Source of the DNA: Psychroserpens burtonensis DSM 12212 | GTDB lineage: Bacteria; Bacteroidota; Bacteroidia; Flavobacteriales; Flavobacteriaceae | NCBI RefSeq assembly: GCF_000425305.1 | Contig: NZ_AUDE01000010.1 | Span: 123,868 to 187,867, forward strand | Length of the DNA stretch: 64,000 nt | Direction of reading: 5' to 3' | Part shown: positions 1-9,189 of the stretch, piece by piece | How positions within the stretch are numbered: the stretch's first letter is position 1 | How the letters are laid out: the number at the start of each line of letters is the position of its first letter | Notes under the pieces: model-generated | What the model saw: only the letters and a program-made list of their open reading frames with translations | The model's database searches: none | What the model was told of the DNA's origin: nothing | Program-made: the position numbers and the translations under genes

Positions 1-1
1 C

Positions 2-844
2 GGAGAATATTTAGATGACGATATGTACATTAGTGGTTCTCGTTATGGGGAGGTTCTTTTCAAATACAACTCTTTCCAAAAGCTTACGGAAGTAATCCAT
101 AAAAATGAAAAGCATAGTATTTCTTATGAGGAATCTCAAAAAATGATAAGTATAAGACGCACTAGTTTATCTTATGATAATAATAACCATACAATCAAAT
201 ACTTGTGGAGTAAAAATCGATTATCTAAGAAGACTATTTATGACAATCAAAATGCTTTGGTTTTTAATTATAGTATTCAGAATAATGGAAATCAAATAAT
301 TCTAGAAATCACGAATGAATATAACCAAATTGATAAACGAATTATTTCCACAAAAAATAATAAGGGTAATATAACAAATGAAGTAATTGAGAACTTCAAT
401 CGAACATCAGGAAGAAACGTAATAACCGCCTTTACAAAAAAGTATTTTACCTATAGTAAACATAATAAGCTTTTAACGGTCAAGACTCAAAGCTATTCAA
501 GAAAAAACAGCAAGTTTAGTGCCTCAATAAATGCATTTTACGGTAATCCGATTAAATATGATAACGGAGAATTTTATGTTGGCCCTATAGAAAGTATAAC
601 TAATATTATTAGAGATAAAAATAATATGGTGACAGCAGTAAATACTGTTGAGTTAAATAAAAAAAATTACCAACATAGCAACGAATACAGACATGGTGTT
701 TTCGGTGTTTGGGGAAAAAGGTGGGAGTATGTATATGATGAAAACAATAATTGGATTCAAAGAATAGAATATGAGGTTTTAGATGGAAATGAAAGCTTAA
801 AAAATAAAAATTACATTATTAAGAGAGATATTACTTACTATTAA
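2..844 (+). CDS. YD-repeat-like hypothetical protein, partial at left edge
   Basis: The reading frame is open to the left edge, so the first in-window ATG (position 23) is probably internal and the N-terminus lies outside the window. The visible part has about 280 residues. It is rich in Tyr, Asn and Lys, with short beta-strand-like units (YDNNN, YDNQN, YDENNNWIQR) and ends in KRDITYY. Tyr-Asp units closing with a basic-hydrophobic strand resemble the degenerate RHS/YD repeats of secreted Bacteroidota proteins; this is an inference from pattern only. The next gene, a lipoprotein, starts 21 bases downstream on the same strand, so the two may be co-transcribed. Function unknown. Confidence 0.6.
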   Translation, partial: GEYLDDDMYISGSRYGEVLFKYNSFQKLTEVIHKNEKHSISYEESQKMISIRRTSLSYDNNNHTIKYLWSKNRLSKKTIYDNQNALVFNYSIQNNGNQIILEITNEYNQIDKRIISTKNNKGNITNEVIENFNRTSGRNVITAFTKKYFTYSKHNKLLTVKTQSYSRKNSKFSASINAFYGNPIKYDNGEFYVGPIESITNIIRDKNNMVTAVNTVELNKKNYQHSNEYRHGVFGVWGKRWEYVYDENNNWIQRIEYEVLDGNESLKNKNYIIKRDITYY

Positions 845-865
845 CTGAATCTAAACTAATTCAAT

Positions 866-1603
866 ATGAAAAAATTAATCATTTTATTTTTATTTATAAT
901 ATGCCTATTCTCATGTGAAAATGAAAATAAAGATTTTAAAGTTGGGACTTTTGTTTATTTAATGGATATAAATGAGAAAATATTATACACTAGCCCTGAT
1001 TATAATTCTGACCAGATAGAAACTATTCTGAAACCCGAAGATTTTGTTTATATCCATGGGGTTGAGATAGTGGCTTTAACAGGAAAAGATACTGAATCTG
1101 AAGGACAATGGCTTCATGTTAATTTTTATGACACAGGTTACCAAAATAAAGTAATAAAAGAAGAAGGTTATATAACTTCTAATGGATTGAGAAAAATTAG
1201 CATTAATAAAAATTTACATTTTGATGCTCTGGAAGGATTTTATCTAGATATTAAAAACAATCATATATTACACTTATGGAATAAAGATGAATATAATATT
1301 TTTCAACCTCATGATGGCTTTATGTTTACGATTAGAGGTTGTGGAAAGGAAGATGATAGAGAGATAGAAGGGTCTGCATCATTTTCTAATGGAAAACTAG
1401 TTTTATCAAACGGCATGAACATGGAATTGGATATTAAAGAAATGAATATATTATCTTATTCAGAAATAAATAATCCTTTAGCTCCAGAATGCAATTCATC
1501 TTCCTCATCTGATGACAATGTGATATTGTTCTATCCTATTGTATTATCGAGCAATTTAGCTTTAATTAATGAAGATTCTCAAAACTCGAATGAAACTAAA
1601 TAA
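866..1603 (+). CDS. Lipoprotein with SH3-like domain
   Basis: A 245-residue protein with a lipoprotein signal peptide: MKK, a hydrophobic run, then LFSC with the lipidated Cys at about residue 17. Residues 35-110 look like a bacterial SH3 domain: a LYTSP start, a variable loop, GQWLHVNFYDTG and a closing GYITSNGLRKI. Bacterial SH3 domains usually bind peptidoglycan or peptide ligands in the envelope. The C-terminal half (about 115-225) is not recognised. It follows the partial YD-repeat-like gene closely and may share its transcript. Localisation is well supported; the role is not known. Confidence 0.7.
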   Translation: MKKLIILFLFIICLFSCENENKDFKVGTFVYLMDINEKILYTSPDYNSDQIETILKPEDFVYIHGVEIVALTGKDTESEGQWLHVNFYDTGYQNKVIKEEGYITSNGLRKISINKNLHFDALEGFYLDIKNNHILHLWNKDEYNIFQPHDGFMFTIRGCGKEDDREIEGSASFSNGKLVLSNGMNMELDIKEMNILSYSEINNPLAPECNSSSSSDDNVILFYPIVLSSNLALINEDSQNSNETK

Positions 1604-1714
1604 GATAATTCAAATTATACTCCACAAGACTTATCAATTAAAAGTTGGTGTTTCTAAATGTTTTGATGCTAATTTAATTGATTATAAATATTGAAGTTAT
1701 TAATACCTAGTTTT

Positions 1715-2128
1715 ATGAATACTCATTTATTTTTATTCCTATTTATTACAACTATTACGGTTATTAATGCACAAAAAATACAATCCAATAATTACAATAC
1801 TTCGGGTTTTGTGAAAAGTGATGGTACTATTGAGGACAGAAATTATAACACAATTGGTTATTTTAAGAGTGATGGTACAATACAAGATGAAAATTATAAA
1901 ACCATTGGCTATATAAAAAATGATGGCACAATTTCCAATAAAAATTATACCACTTTAGGCAACGTCAAACCAGACGGCACAGTACAAGGCGAAAATCACA
2001 AAATATTAGGTTATATAAAAGAAGATGGTACTGTTCAAAATAAAAATCATCATACAATTGGTCATGTTAACAACATAAAAAAGGAATGGGCTGCTGCCTT
2101 TTATTTCTTTTTTGATTTTAGTCTTTAA
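1715..2128 (+). CDS. Secreted five-repeat protein, beta-flower type
   Basis: Started at ATG 1715, which gives a signal peptide (MNTHLFLFLF...NAQ); an in-frame TTG at 1691 is less likely. After the signal come five consecutive 17-residue repeats of the form NYxTIGYxKxDGTIQDx and a sixth, broken one (NHHTIGHVNN), then a hydrophobic aromatic tail AAAFYFFFDF. Regular Gly-Asp-Gly hairpin repeats of this length fit the beta-flower proteins, in which short hairpins close into a shallow symmetric barrel; that assignment is from memory of the pattern. The 3' end overlaps the convergent gene on the other strand by 11 bases. No function is established. Confidence 0.65.
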   Translation: MNTHLFLFLFITTITVINAQKIQSNNYNTSGFVKSDGTIEDRNYNTIGYFKSDGTIQDENYKTIGYIKNDGTISNKNYTTLGNVKPDGTVQGENHKILGYIKEDGTVQNKNHHTIGHVNNIKKEWAAAFYFFFDFSL

Positions 2129-2345
2129 ACAACTTTATTAAACTTCCAATCCCTAAAACAAGTAATAGGACTAAATTAAAAGCTAGTGAAAAAACAAGAC
2201 TAATTACATGTAAGCTGCTTTGACTTGAAGTTGTCTTTAACTGAGCAGATTTATAACTTTTTAGCCAATGTTCAACCTCTAAGTCATATTTTAATCTTGT
2301 AGAAGATGAGTTGTCATTTGGTCTCCATTTATATTCGTTTTCCAT
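2118..2345 (-). CDS. Small single-pass membrane protein
   Basis: A 75-residue protein with a charged N-terminal half (MENEYKWRPNDNSSS) and one strong membrane segment at about residues 47-68 (VISLVFSLAFNLVLLLVLG), ending in a short basic tail. It lies 5 bases downstream of the serine recombinase gene on the same strand, so it is probably co-transcribed with it. I do not recognise a family. The close coupling to the recombinase suggests cargo or an accessory of a mobile or phase-variable element, but nothing in the sequence proves this. Confidence 0.5.
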   Translation of the reverse strand: MENEYKWRPNDNSSSTRLKYDLEVEHWLKSYKSAQLKTTSSQSSLHVISLVFSLAFNLVLLLVLGIGSLIKLFKD

Positions 2346-2350
2346 TTTTT

Positions 2351-2980
2351 TTAAATATTAGTTACCAATGCCTTTTTTACTTTCTGCACAGTTCTTGTAC
2401 TTTTTGAAACAAGTGTTGAAATCTCACGAATGCTTCTATTTTTGTTTAAGTATTTAACAACATCTTTGTGTTTTTCAAGAAGTTCTTTATTGCTCATGCC
2501 AACACCTTTATGTCTACCAACTTTTCCGCCAGAATCTATATGTTTTCGGTAGCCTGATGCTAAACGTTGTTGAATAGCAACCCTTTCTGTACGACTAAAT
2601 TCGGCAAGCATAGTTACCATCATTTGCGCCATTGCATTTACAGAACCATCTTCATTTAAAGTTTCAATATTGTAGTTTAATACATATAATGAAATACCTT
2701 TTGAATGAAATAATTCTAGTGATTTTAAAACTTCTAACGTGTTTCTTCCCAAACGAGATAATTCCCAAATCAAAATTTTATCTAATTTTTCATTTTCAGT
2801 TAAAGCTATAAGTTCTTTCAATGCGATACGGTCTTCATTTTTGGCTGCTCCAGTAATTTTCTCATTAAACTCTCCAATAACATCATATCCTTTACTATCT
2901 GCATAATCGTTGAGGTCACTTATTTGTCTTTCGTATGATTGACTTTCTTTTGATACTCGTGTTAGTACTGCAACATTCAT
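2351..2980 (-). CDS. Serine recombinase (resolvase/invertase family)
   Basis: A 209-residue small serine recombinase. The catalytic N-terminal domain (1-140) shows Arg8 and the nucleophile Ser10 in LTRVSKESQSYERQ, the family motif ELSRLGR at about 74-80, and the long helix region MMVTMLAEFSRTERVAIQQR. Residues 160-209 form a short helix-turn-helix (NRSIREISTLVSKSTRTVQKVKK) suited to site recognition. Such enzymes make double-strand exchanges through a Ser-DNA link, resolving cointegrates or inverting segments. No transposase is beside it. It sits next to a duplicated and truncated TIGR02757 gene and to short repeats at 3005-3108 that could be its sites. It is probably a remnant or active part of an island. 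Confidence 0.9.
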   Translation of the reverse strand: MNVAVLTRVSKESQSYERQISDLNDYADSKGYDVIGEFNEKITGAAKNEDRIALKELIALTENEKLDKILIWELSRLGRNTLEVLKSLELFHSKGISLYVLNYNIETLNEDGSVNAMAQMMVTMLAEFSRTERVAIQQRLASGYRKHIDSGGKVGRHKGVGMSNKELLEKHKDVVKYLNKNRSIREISTLVSKSTRTVQKVKKALVTNI

Positions 2981-3004
2981 AATTCTTTATTTAGATACTA
3001 CAAG

Positions 3005-3108
3005 ATACAAAATGTATTACTTATTTCCAAAGGATTAAAGTAAAACATTTATAGCGTGTTATTTTAATGATATTTAAGAAAAAAGTACCACGTTTTTAAA
3101 GTACCACG
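3005..3108. repeat. Short inverted and direct repeats upstream of the recombinase
   Basis: ATACA-AAA-TGTAT at 3005-3017 is a perfect inverted repeat. AAAGTACCACG occurs twice, at 3082-3092 and 3098-3108, with a 16-base period. They lie in the 150 bases between the recombinase start and the TIGR02757 gene, where a resolvase would have its sites. Assigning them as recombination sites is inference. Confidence 0.35.
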
Positions 3109-3130
3109 AAAAAAGAAGATATTAATGAAT

Positions 3131-3895
3131 TTAAAAATTCTCGAAAACTCCAAGACCAAAAAGCGCAAAATCATATTTAACTGGGTCAAGTGGGTCAAGC
3201 TCTCTTAAATTGAAATCTAATTCTGCTAAAGCTTTACCACCGTTTTGTTTTCGGTTAAGAAGTCCTAGTTTACGAGCCACATTACCAGAATGCACATCTA
3301 AGGGACAAGATAATTGTGAAGGAGAAATGTTTTTCCATATACCAAAATCCACACCAGTATTATCATTACGCACTAACCAACGCAAATACATATTAATCCT
3401 TTTAGAAGCTGAACCTTTAAATGGGTCAGAAACATGTTTAGTAGTTCTTTCTGGATGTGGAATTTCAAAAAACAACTTCTTTAATTGATGAATAGACGGT
3501 TGAAGCGAATCTTTTGTAGAATTGGATTGAAATATATTTTCAAGTCCATTATGATTCGTGTAAATGTGTTTAAGAGCTTTTATGAAATATTTAAAATCAA
3601 CTGAATTAAAGGTTCTATGAACAAAACCCTCGAAATTATCTAAATCATGTTCTTGATGATTCATTACAAAATCATAAGGGGAGTTACCAATTAGCTCCAT
3701 CATACGATTAGCATTTTTGATAATCATTTTACGATTACCCCAAGCAATACTTGAAGTAAGAAAACCAGAGATTTCTATATCTTCTTTTAATTTGTATTGA
3801 TGAGGTATCTGGATTGGGTCAGATTCAATAAATTCTGAATTATTATACTGTAATACTTTGGAATCTAAAAATTCTTTAAGTTCAGGTTTTGTCAA
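3131..3895 (-). CDS. TIGR02757 (DUF2400) family protein, intact copy
   Basis: A 254-residue protein matching the TIGR02757 family as I know it: the opening SDPIQIPHQ, SIAWGNRK, the FVHRTFN motif, KHVSDPFKGSASKRINMYLRWLVR, and the C-terminal SCPLDVHSGNVARKLGLL and LDPVKYDFALFGLG. The C-terminal half looks helical and related to the HhH-GPD type of DNA glycosylases, but no catalytic role is established. It lies 51 bases from a second, truncated copy on the same strand that is only about 60% similar by eye, so this is not a recent tandem duplication. It may have arrived with the neighbouring recombinase. Confidence 0.85.
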   Translation of the reverse strand: MTKPELKEFLDSKVLQYNNSEFIESDPIQIPHQYKLKEDIEISGFLTSSIAWGNRKMIIKNANRMMELIGNSPYDFVMNHQEHDLDNFEGFVHRTFNSVDFKYFIKALKHIYTNHNGLENIFQSNSTKDSLQPSIHQLKKLFFEIPHPERTTKHVSDPFKGSASKRINMYLRWLVRNDNTGVDFGIWKNISPSQLSCPLDVHSGNVARKLGLLNRKQNGGKALAELDFNLRELDPLDPVKYDFALFGLGVFENF

Positions 3896-3946
3896 TAGAT
3901 TATGTATTATATTAGTTTCTAAATATAATCAAAAATGGATTCACTA

Positions 3947-4504
3947 TTAGGCAGCACTTATTAAACGCATTAATATATTGATTCGTTTTGCTGCAGAATT
4001 TTTAAAGGGATCACTCACATGCTTTTTAGTGCGTTCTAAATGGTCAATCTCAAAAAAGACATTTTTAAAATTATGGATCGCATTCTGGAAATTTTTTTCT
4101 TCGGAAGACTTTGAAAACACAGATTCCAATCCGTCGTGCTTGGTATAAATATGTTTTAAGCTTTTTATAAACTGAATAAAGTCGTTACCATTAAACGTTC
4201 TGTGAACAAAAGGTAGAAGCTTTTCAAGATCGCTTTCTTCGTGATTTATAATGAAATCATGAGGAGATTGATCAATAAAATTCATCATTTTATTAGCATT
4301 GTTTATGATGCTTTTACGATTTCCCCAAGCGATGGTAGCAGCTAAAAATCCTGAAATTTCAATGTCTTCTTTTTTTGAAAATTGATGCGGAATTTGAATA
4401 GGATCACTTTCAATAAACTTTGGGTGATTGTACTGTTCTACTTTAGTGTCTAGAAATTCTTTAAGGTCTTTTTTGTTCAAGGGCTTGTATAAATAATTAT
4501 TCAA
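3947..4504 (-). pseudogene. TIGR02757 family protein, truncated second copy
   Basis: A 185-residue frame homologous to the first three quarters of the neighbouring TIGR02757 protein. It carries the same SDPIQIPHQ, TIAWGNRK, FVHRTFN and KKHVSDPFKNSAAKRIN blocks. Similarity stops at the point where the intact copy reads NMYLRWLVRND; here the frame reads ILMRLISAA and ends. About 70 residues, including the DVHSGNVARKLGLL block, are missing. The break at about 3950-3975 coincides with the boundary to the region holding the recombinase. This is probably the original gene, cut by an insertion or deletion, with the intact copy replacing its function. Confidence 0.75.
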
Positions 4505-4671
4505 ATTTAAACAAAACAGTTTTAATCGTTTAAAGTAATTGCAGAGGTTTCTGTAATTCTTTCTATAAATTTGACCATCCTTTAATATGATAACAATTTT
4601 GAAAGATGTATTTAATTCAGGATCAATATTTTATTTAAGAGCGAACCAATATATAGCACCATAATTATACT

Positions 4672-4818
4672 CTAATCTATTTGATTTAGAACACTCTCAA
4701 CGACATCTGCTTGCTCACCTAGTTTATAATCGAATAAATCATTTAATGAACTACCAGTGGCTATTTCGTTAATTTCGTCGTCAGCTTGGATTTCGATATT
4801 GGTAGCTCGATTATTCAT
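4672..4818 (-). CDS. 48-residue small ORF with strong ribosome-binding site
   Basis: ATG at 4816-4818 and TAG at 4672-4674 give a 48-residue acidic protein starting MNNRATNIEIQADDEINE. No Cys, membrane segment or known motif is visible. It is preceded by AGGAGG, then AATTCACA, then ATG, an almost ideal Shine-Dalgarno site at good spacing. This is unusual because genes in this window generally lack such sites. The flanking DNA (4505-4671 and 4819-5198) holds only broken frames. It may be a real small gene of foreign origin, or the surviving start of a decayed one. Function unknown. Confidence 0.4.
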   Translation of the reverse strand: MNNRATNIEIQADDEINEIATGSSLNDLFDYKLGEQADVVESVLNQID

Positions 4819-5198
4819 TGTGAATTCCTCCTAACAAGTAGTAGCATTCGCAAGATTTAAAAATTTAAGTAATTCTGTTTTTATGAAGACAACATCAAAA
4901 GTGTAATCAATTATGAGTTATAATTCTAAATTATCTGATTCTATACTAGAAATATTTAAATCTATAGTATCATTGATGCTAAATTCCACTGAATTAATTG
5001 ATGTATTGTAATTTTCTGTACAACACTAAAAAATTAGTAAATCTAAGAAACAAAAGAAAATAAATGAGCTGATAATCTTTTTTGTCATTGCGATTTTTTT
5101 TTATGATATGTCAAAACTTTAATTTGGTTGCATGTGAAATTCACAAAAAAATGGTTTTCTTTGATTAGATTTTAAGTTCACTCCCATACTATTAGACT
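4819..5198. other. Gene-poor stretch with a broken reading frame
   Basis: No complete gene is visible. On the minus strand a frame without a start codon reads TENYNTSINSVEFSIND and on to a stop near 4917, which looks like the tail of a decayed gene. Together with 4505-4671 this makes about 550 bases of degenerate DNA around the 48-residue ORF, at the border between the accessory region and the conserved genes to the right. Confidence 0.4.
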
Positions 5199-5654
5199 AT
5201 GAAAACTACAATACTGATAATAATTCTCTCTGTATTTACATTAGTCTCTTGTGAACGTATTAAAAATAAAACTCAAGAAACCATAAATGCAGGAGGGGAG
5301 GCTGTAGGTAAATCTGCAACCGAGTTTGTAGAAGGAGTATCTGAAGGCATTGATAAAACTCTAGAAGCAAAAATTAAATTATCTCCTAACTTACTTAAAA
5401 GCGGATTGAGTACAGGTAAATTTGAAATCACAGATAGCTCATTTGGCGGAAATGATAATCTACTCACTTTGTATCTCATTTTTGATAAAGACTTTGACGG
5501 CATTCTACATGTAAAAGTTTTTGATAAAAACGGACTAGAAACAGGACGTACTAAATTAGAAGTTAAAATGAATAAAGATTATGCCAATTATTTTGATTTT
5601 ATCTTTGACGAGCGTGTTGAGATTGAGGCTAGAAGTTTGATTGTAGTGGAGTAA
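5199..5654 (+). CDS. Lipoprotein of unknown function
   Basis: A 151-residue protein with a clear lipoprotein signal (MKTTILIIILSVFTLVSC, lipidated Cys at about 18). Residues 20-55 are Ala/Gly/Glu-rich and amphipathic (NAGGEAVGKSATEFVEGVSEG), followed by a beta-rich domain with LLTLYLIFDKDFDGILHVKVFDKNG. It stands alone between the degenerate region on its left and the convergent lolD gene. I do not recognise the family; an envelope-anchored role is all the sequence supports. Confidence 0.7.
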   Translation: MKTTILIIILSVFTLVSCERIKNKTQETINAGGEAVGKSATEFVEGVSEGIDKTLEAKIKLSPNLLKSGLSTGKFEITDSSFGGNDNLLTLYLIFDKDFDGILHVKVFDKNGLETGRTKLEVKMNKDYANYFDFIFDERVEIEARSLIVVE

Positions 5655-5780
5655 ACAATAGAATTATAAGTAATATTGTACACCTATTTAATTGTTAAGT
5701 ATTAGTCATTATTGGATTAAAAATAAATATTAATTACTCTAGAAAAAGAGAATCTTTCAATAAACCTTAAATAATTTTAT

Positions 5781-6443
5781 TTACCCAATAATCTTCCCAT
5801 CAACCATTGTCAATTTTCTATCTGCCATATCTGCTAATTCCTCGTTGTGAGTAACAATAATAAAGGTTTGACCAAATTCATCACGTAGTTTGAAAAAGAG
5901 ATTGTGAAGGTTTTCTGCAGATTCACTGTCTAAATTCCCAGAAGGTTCATCTGCAAAAATTAGGCTTGGATTATTTATCAAAGCTCTCGCTACTGCAACG
6001 CGCTGTTGCTCCCCTCCAGATAGTTCATTCGGTTTGTGATTGTAACGATGTGATAAGCCTAGAAAGTCTAATAATTCTTTGGCGCGAGTTTCTGCTTCTA
6101 ACTGCGATTTCCCGAAGATAAAAGCAGGAATACAGACATTTTCTAAGGCTGTAAATTCTGGTAATAATTGATGAAACTGAAATATAAAACCAATATGTTC
6201 ATTTCTAAATTTTGCTAAAGCTTTTTCCCCTAATTGCGTAATAGAAACCTCATTAATCACCAATTCGCTAGAAGTGTTTTTTTCAATTTCATCAAGCGTG
6301 CCAATAATTTGAAGTAAGGTTGTTTTCCCCGCTCCTGATGCTCCAACAATAGATACGATTTCTCCTTTTTTAATATTTAAATCTACACCTTTTAATACGT
6401 GTAAATCACCATAATATTTATGAATGTTTTTTGCTTGAATCAT
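5781..6443 (-). CDS. lolD: ABC transporter ATP-binding protein, LolD-like
   Basis: A 220-residue ABC ATPase. It has the Walker A motif [11 protein letters not shown]-loop [16 protein letters not shown], signature [15 protein letters not shown], Walker [13 protein letters not shown] and switch THNEE. The GNLD after Walker B and the [11 protein letters not shown] spacing are typical of the LolD/MacB/FtsE branch, which powers lipoprotein release from the inner membrane or related mechanotransmission. The membrane partner (LolC/E-like) is not in the window, as is usual in Flavobacteriaceae where lolD stands apart. It lies 48 bases downstream of the DUF5916 gene on the same strand and may be co-transcribed. 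Confidence 0.88.
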   Translation of the reverse strand: MIQAKNIHKYYGDLHVLKGVDLNIKKGEIVSIVGASGAGKTTLLQIIGTLDEIEKNTSSELVINEVSITQLGEKALAKFRNEHIGFIFQFHQLLPEFTALENVCIPAFIFGKSQLEAETRAKELLDFLGLSHRYNHKPNELSGGEQQRVAVARALINNPSLIFADEPSGNLDSESAENLHNLFFKLRDEFGQTFIIVTHNEELADMADRKLTMVDGKIIG

Positions 6444-6491
6444 AGAATACTTATAAGCAGTGAAATTAACATTTTAAGCTGTGATGCGCAA

Positions 6492-8933
6492 TTAAGAGTT
6501 AGATTTGTTTTTGCCTTGCAGTAATCGTTTGGCATCATTATAATCAATAAAGTACTGTAGTCTCAATGAAAAGGTGTTTTGGATAGGTTGATTAAGTAGT
6601 TGGTTTAAACTTTGTCCGTAAGATTCTTGAGATAAATTATCCAGATTAAATAATGAATTTCGATACAGCGCAGTTAGAAAACTACCAGGAGCAAATTGCC
6701 AGGAATAACTCAAATCAATATTCCAAGTACTAAAATTGATATTTGGATCATTACCTACATTGTCTCTGTTAAACCCAGAATCAGTTGTCAATCTTCCATT
6801 ATCTTGAAGTGTAAACAAGTCATAGTCATAATCTACGGTATCCCAATAATGCCTGAAGGTTAATGCCAATACATTAAAAGGATCAAATGTATAATTAGCA
6901 GAGATGCTATTGGTAACAATTTGTCTATTACGTTCTCCAAAAACAGGTTCCCCATCAACTTCTGTTGCATAGCCGCGATCTCCATTTCTATGGTTAAAAT
7001 TGATGCGGTAGGTCATTAAAAATTTATCATTAAAACGTACTCTAGGGCTGATATTAAAATCATAAGTAAAGAGGTCTCTTCCGTCTTCAAATAAAGTTCC
7101 GATATTAGCTCTAACATCTATAGCAAACACACGATTATAGTTAGTAGAAATTGAACCACCAGTACTCAAGGTGTTTTCAAAAATAAATCGTCGGCCGTCA
7201 CGAGATTCAAAATAATCATTTTGCTGTCCAGGTTCTATATTCAATCTGAAGCTATAGGTATCTAGTTTAGTCGTTGTTGCTCTATAACCGCCTCCAAAAT
7301 TAAACCCTGTAAAAACACCTGGATTTGCTAATTGTCTGTAGTTAGAAAAGAAATTTACTCGGTAGCTATTGAGTTTCCCTTGAGGCTCAAAAATCTCGTA
7401 AGATGCATCTACACTAAAATTATTAAAGTTATTACGAAACTGAAGCCCAAGATCGTTAATTTCAAATTTTGTGTCTGCAAAACGGTGATCAAAACTATAT
7501 CTAAAATTACCTGCTACTTTTCCTAAATATAAGAAGGTGCTTGTTCCAAGCTCAGAATCAATATTTTGATAATTAACTTGACTTACTTTTGCTTCGGCCA
7601 CATATCTAAATGTGTTTTTCTTATTTACAATATCTGCTCTAGCTGCAGTGACATTAGCATCTCTAAAACTACCTTCACGAAGTACATTGGTGTTTATTAA
7701 ACTTAATGACGAATTACCTCTAAATTGTTTATCTACGACTAAAATGTTATAGTTAGTAAAAGGTTCTACAATTGTTTCACGTGTTTCTCCAGTATCATCG
7801 TTTGTAATACGAGCATTAGTTTTTTCGGTTATGGCATTAAAAACACCAATACCCCAACCATTTTTCGTTCTTCCCGAAATTTTGAGAGCATTTAAAACTT
7901 TGACTTCATTTGGTCTATCTAGAGTCTCATTATCATTGAGATTGACTTCTCCAGATGGGGCACCTCCAATTCGTCTAGAAAAGAATAGACCGCCTTTTGA
8001 AAATAAATCAACGCCTTCGGTAAAAAATTGTCTCTGCTCAGAGAATGTTTGTTCAAAAGGTCCAAGATTAAGCACCACATTATCAAAACCTGCTTGGCTA
8101 AAATCTGGAACTAAGGTCGCATCAAGGGTGAAATTTTCTGTAATTCCATATTTTACATCCATTCCAAAAGTGAGGTTAGTCTCAGTATTACCGTCAAAAG
8201 AATTTACTATTCCTGTGGCAAAAGGGTATAAAATAAGTCGAGTAGGTGGTTTAATACCTTCGAGTCCTTTAAGTTCTCCGTGGTACAAACCAACGTAGCC
8301 TTTAGTAACATCAATAGGACTCCAAGTGTATTGTGATCTAAATCGTCTAAATTGTCTATGAAACTGTAATCCCCAAGTAGGTATTTCTTGATTAGCAAAA
8401 CGTAAGGTTCTATAAGGGATTTTCATTTCTAGCGACCAGCCGTCTTCATTAATTTTTACAGCACTATCCCAAACGGCGTTCCAGCTAAAATCTTCACCAA
8501 TACTAGGAGATGCTATAGCATCTGCTTGAACTCCCGAACTAAACACAATAAATTGCGTATCATTTTGAGCATCATTATTTGGATTAAGTACTAAAGTAAA
8601 AAAATCTGTTTGTCCAAAATTATCTCTAGCGGTCAACTGCTTCATAATATCTTTTGGATCATCATACAAATAGGCCGCAACATAAATGGCATCATCATCA
8701 TAAGTCACTTTAACTTCAGTGCGTTGTGACTGTGAAAGTGTAATGCCCATTTCTGGTTTAAATTGAATAAAGTCTGTGGCTATTTCTGCATCTTTCCAGA
8801 TTTCATCATTTAAGATTCCGTCTATTTTTGGAGCTAGTTCAGTTCGAGTGATGTTTAGCTTTTTTTTATCCTGAGCACATATCTGCAAAAAAACAAAAAA
8901 GAATATGAAGGTTAATATAGAACGAAATTGCAT
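6492..8933 (-). CDS. DUF5916 outer-membrane protein with CBM9-like domain
   Basis: An 813-residue protein with a signal peptide ending in FLQICAQ. Residues about 25-230 match the family-9 carbohydrate-binding-like fold that opens these proteins (APKIDGILNDEIWKDAEIATDF, then VTYDDDAIYVAAYLYD). The rest is the DUF5916 domain, a long run of alternating amphipathic strands (YRVNFFSNYR, ISANYTFDPFNVLALTFRHYWD) predicted to form an outer-membrane barrel, ending close to an aromatic strand. Members occur widely in Bacteroidota; the ligand is unknown. A -7 type element (TAAATTTG on the minus strand, 9003-9010) lies 70 bases upstream. Length and domain order are normal for the family. Confidence 0.88.
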   Translation of the reverse strand: MQFRSILTFIFFFVFLQICAQDKKKLNITRTELAPKIDGILNDEIWKDAEIATDFIQFKPEMGITLSQSQRTEVKVTYDDDAIYVAAYLYDDPKDIMKQLTARDNFGQTDFFTLVLNPNNDAQNDTQFIVFSSGVQADAIASPSIGEDFSWNAVWDSAVKINEDGWSLEMKIPYRTLRFANQEIPTWGLQFHRQFRRFRSQYTWSPIDVTKGYVGLYHGELKGLEGIKPPTRLILYPFATGIVNSFDGNTETNLTFGMDVKYGITENFTLDATLVPDFSQAGFDNVVLNLGPFEQTFSEQRQFFTEGVDLFSKGGLFFSRRIGGAPSGEVNLNDNETLDRPNEVKVLNALKISGRTKNGWGIGVFNAITEKTNARITNDDTGETRETIVEPFTNYNILVVDKQFRGNSSLSLINTNVLREGSFRDANVTAARADIVNKKNTFRYVAEAKVSQVNYQNIDSELGTSTFLYLGKVAGNFRYSFDHRFADTKFEINDLGLQFRNNFNNFSVDASYEIFEPQGKLNSYRVNFFSNYRQLANPGVFTGFNFGGGYRATTTKLDTYSFRLNIEPGQQNDYFESRDGRRFIFENTLSTGGSISTNYNRVFAIDVRANIGTLFEDGRDLFTYDFNISPRVRFNDKFLMTYRINFNHRNGDRGYATEVDGEPVFGERNRQIVTNSISANYTFDPFNVLALTFRHYWDTVDYDYDLFTLQDNGRLTTDSGFNRDNVGNDPNINFSTWNIDLSYSWQFAPGSFLTALYRNSLFNLDNLSQESYGQSLNQLLNQPIQNTFSLRLQYFIDYNDAKRLLQGKNKSNS

Positions 8934-9189
8934 TGTAATTATTTTAATAGGCTTTTCCCATTTGCAAAAGCACTAAAGTTTATTAATCATAGTAGGACGT
9001 TACAAATTTAGCTATGCTAGGGTCTGTTTTCTCATAAACAAAAGTTAAAAGGCGGGTGCTATTGTTAATGTTAAGTGGTCTTGACGATACGTTTTGCTTG
9101 ATTTTTTACATCTATTTTTATTAAAAATAAGTTCTAAGTAAAATTTTATAGAAAAAAGTTGAAGACTACAGTTTTCAGGTAACAGACAA

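Noticed and set aside
3210..3488. Plus-strand 92-codon ORF inside the intact TIGR02757 gene
   Set aside because: It lies wholly opposite a well-supported gene and shows no known motif.
4672..4818. Small ORF as a RiPP precursor
   Set aside because: No modification enzyme, transporter or leader/core motif is nearby.
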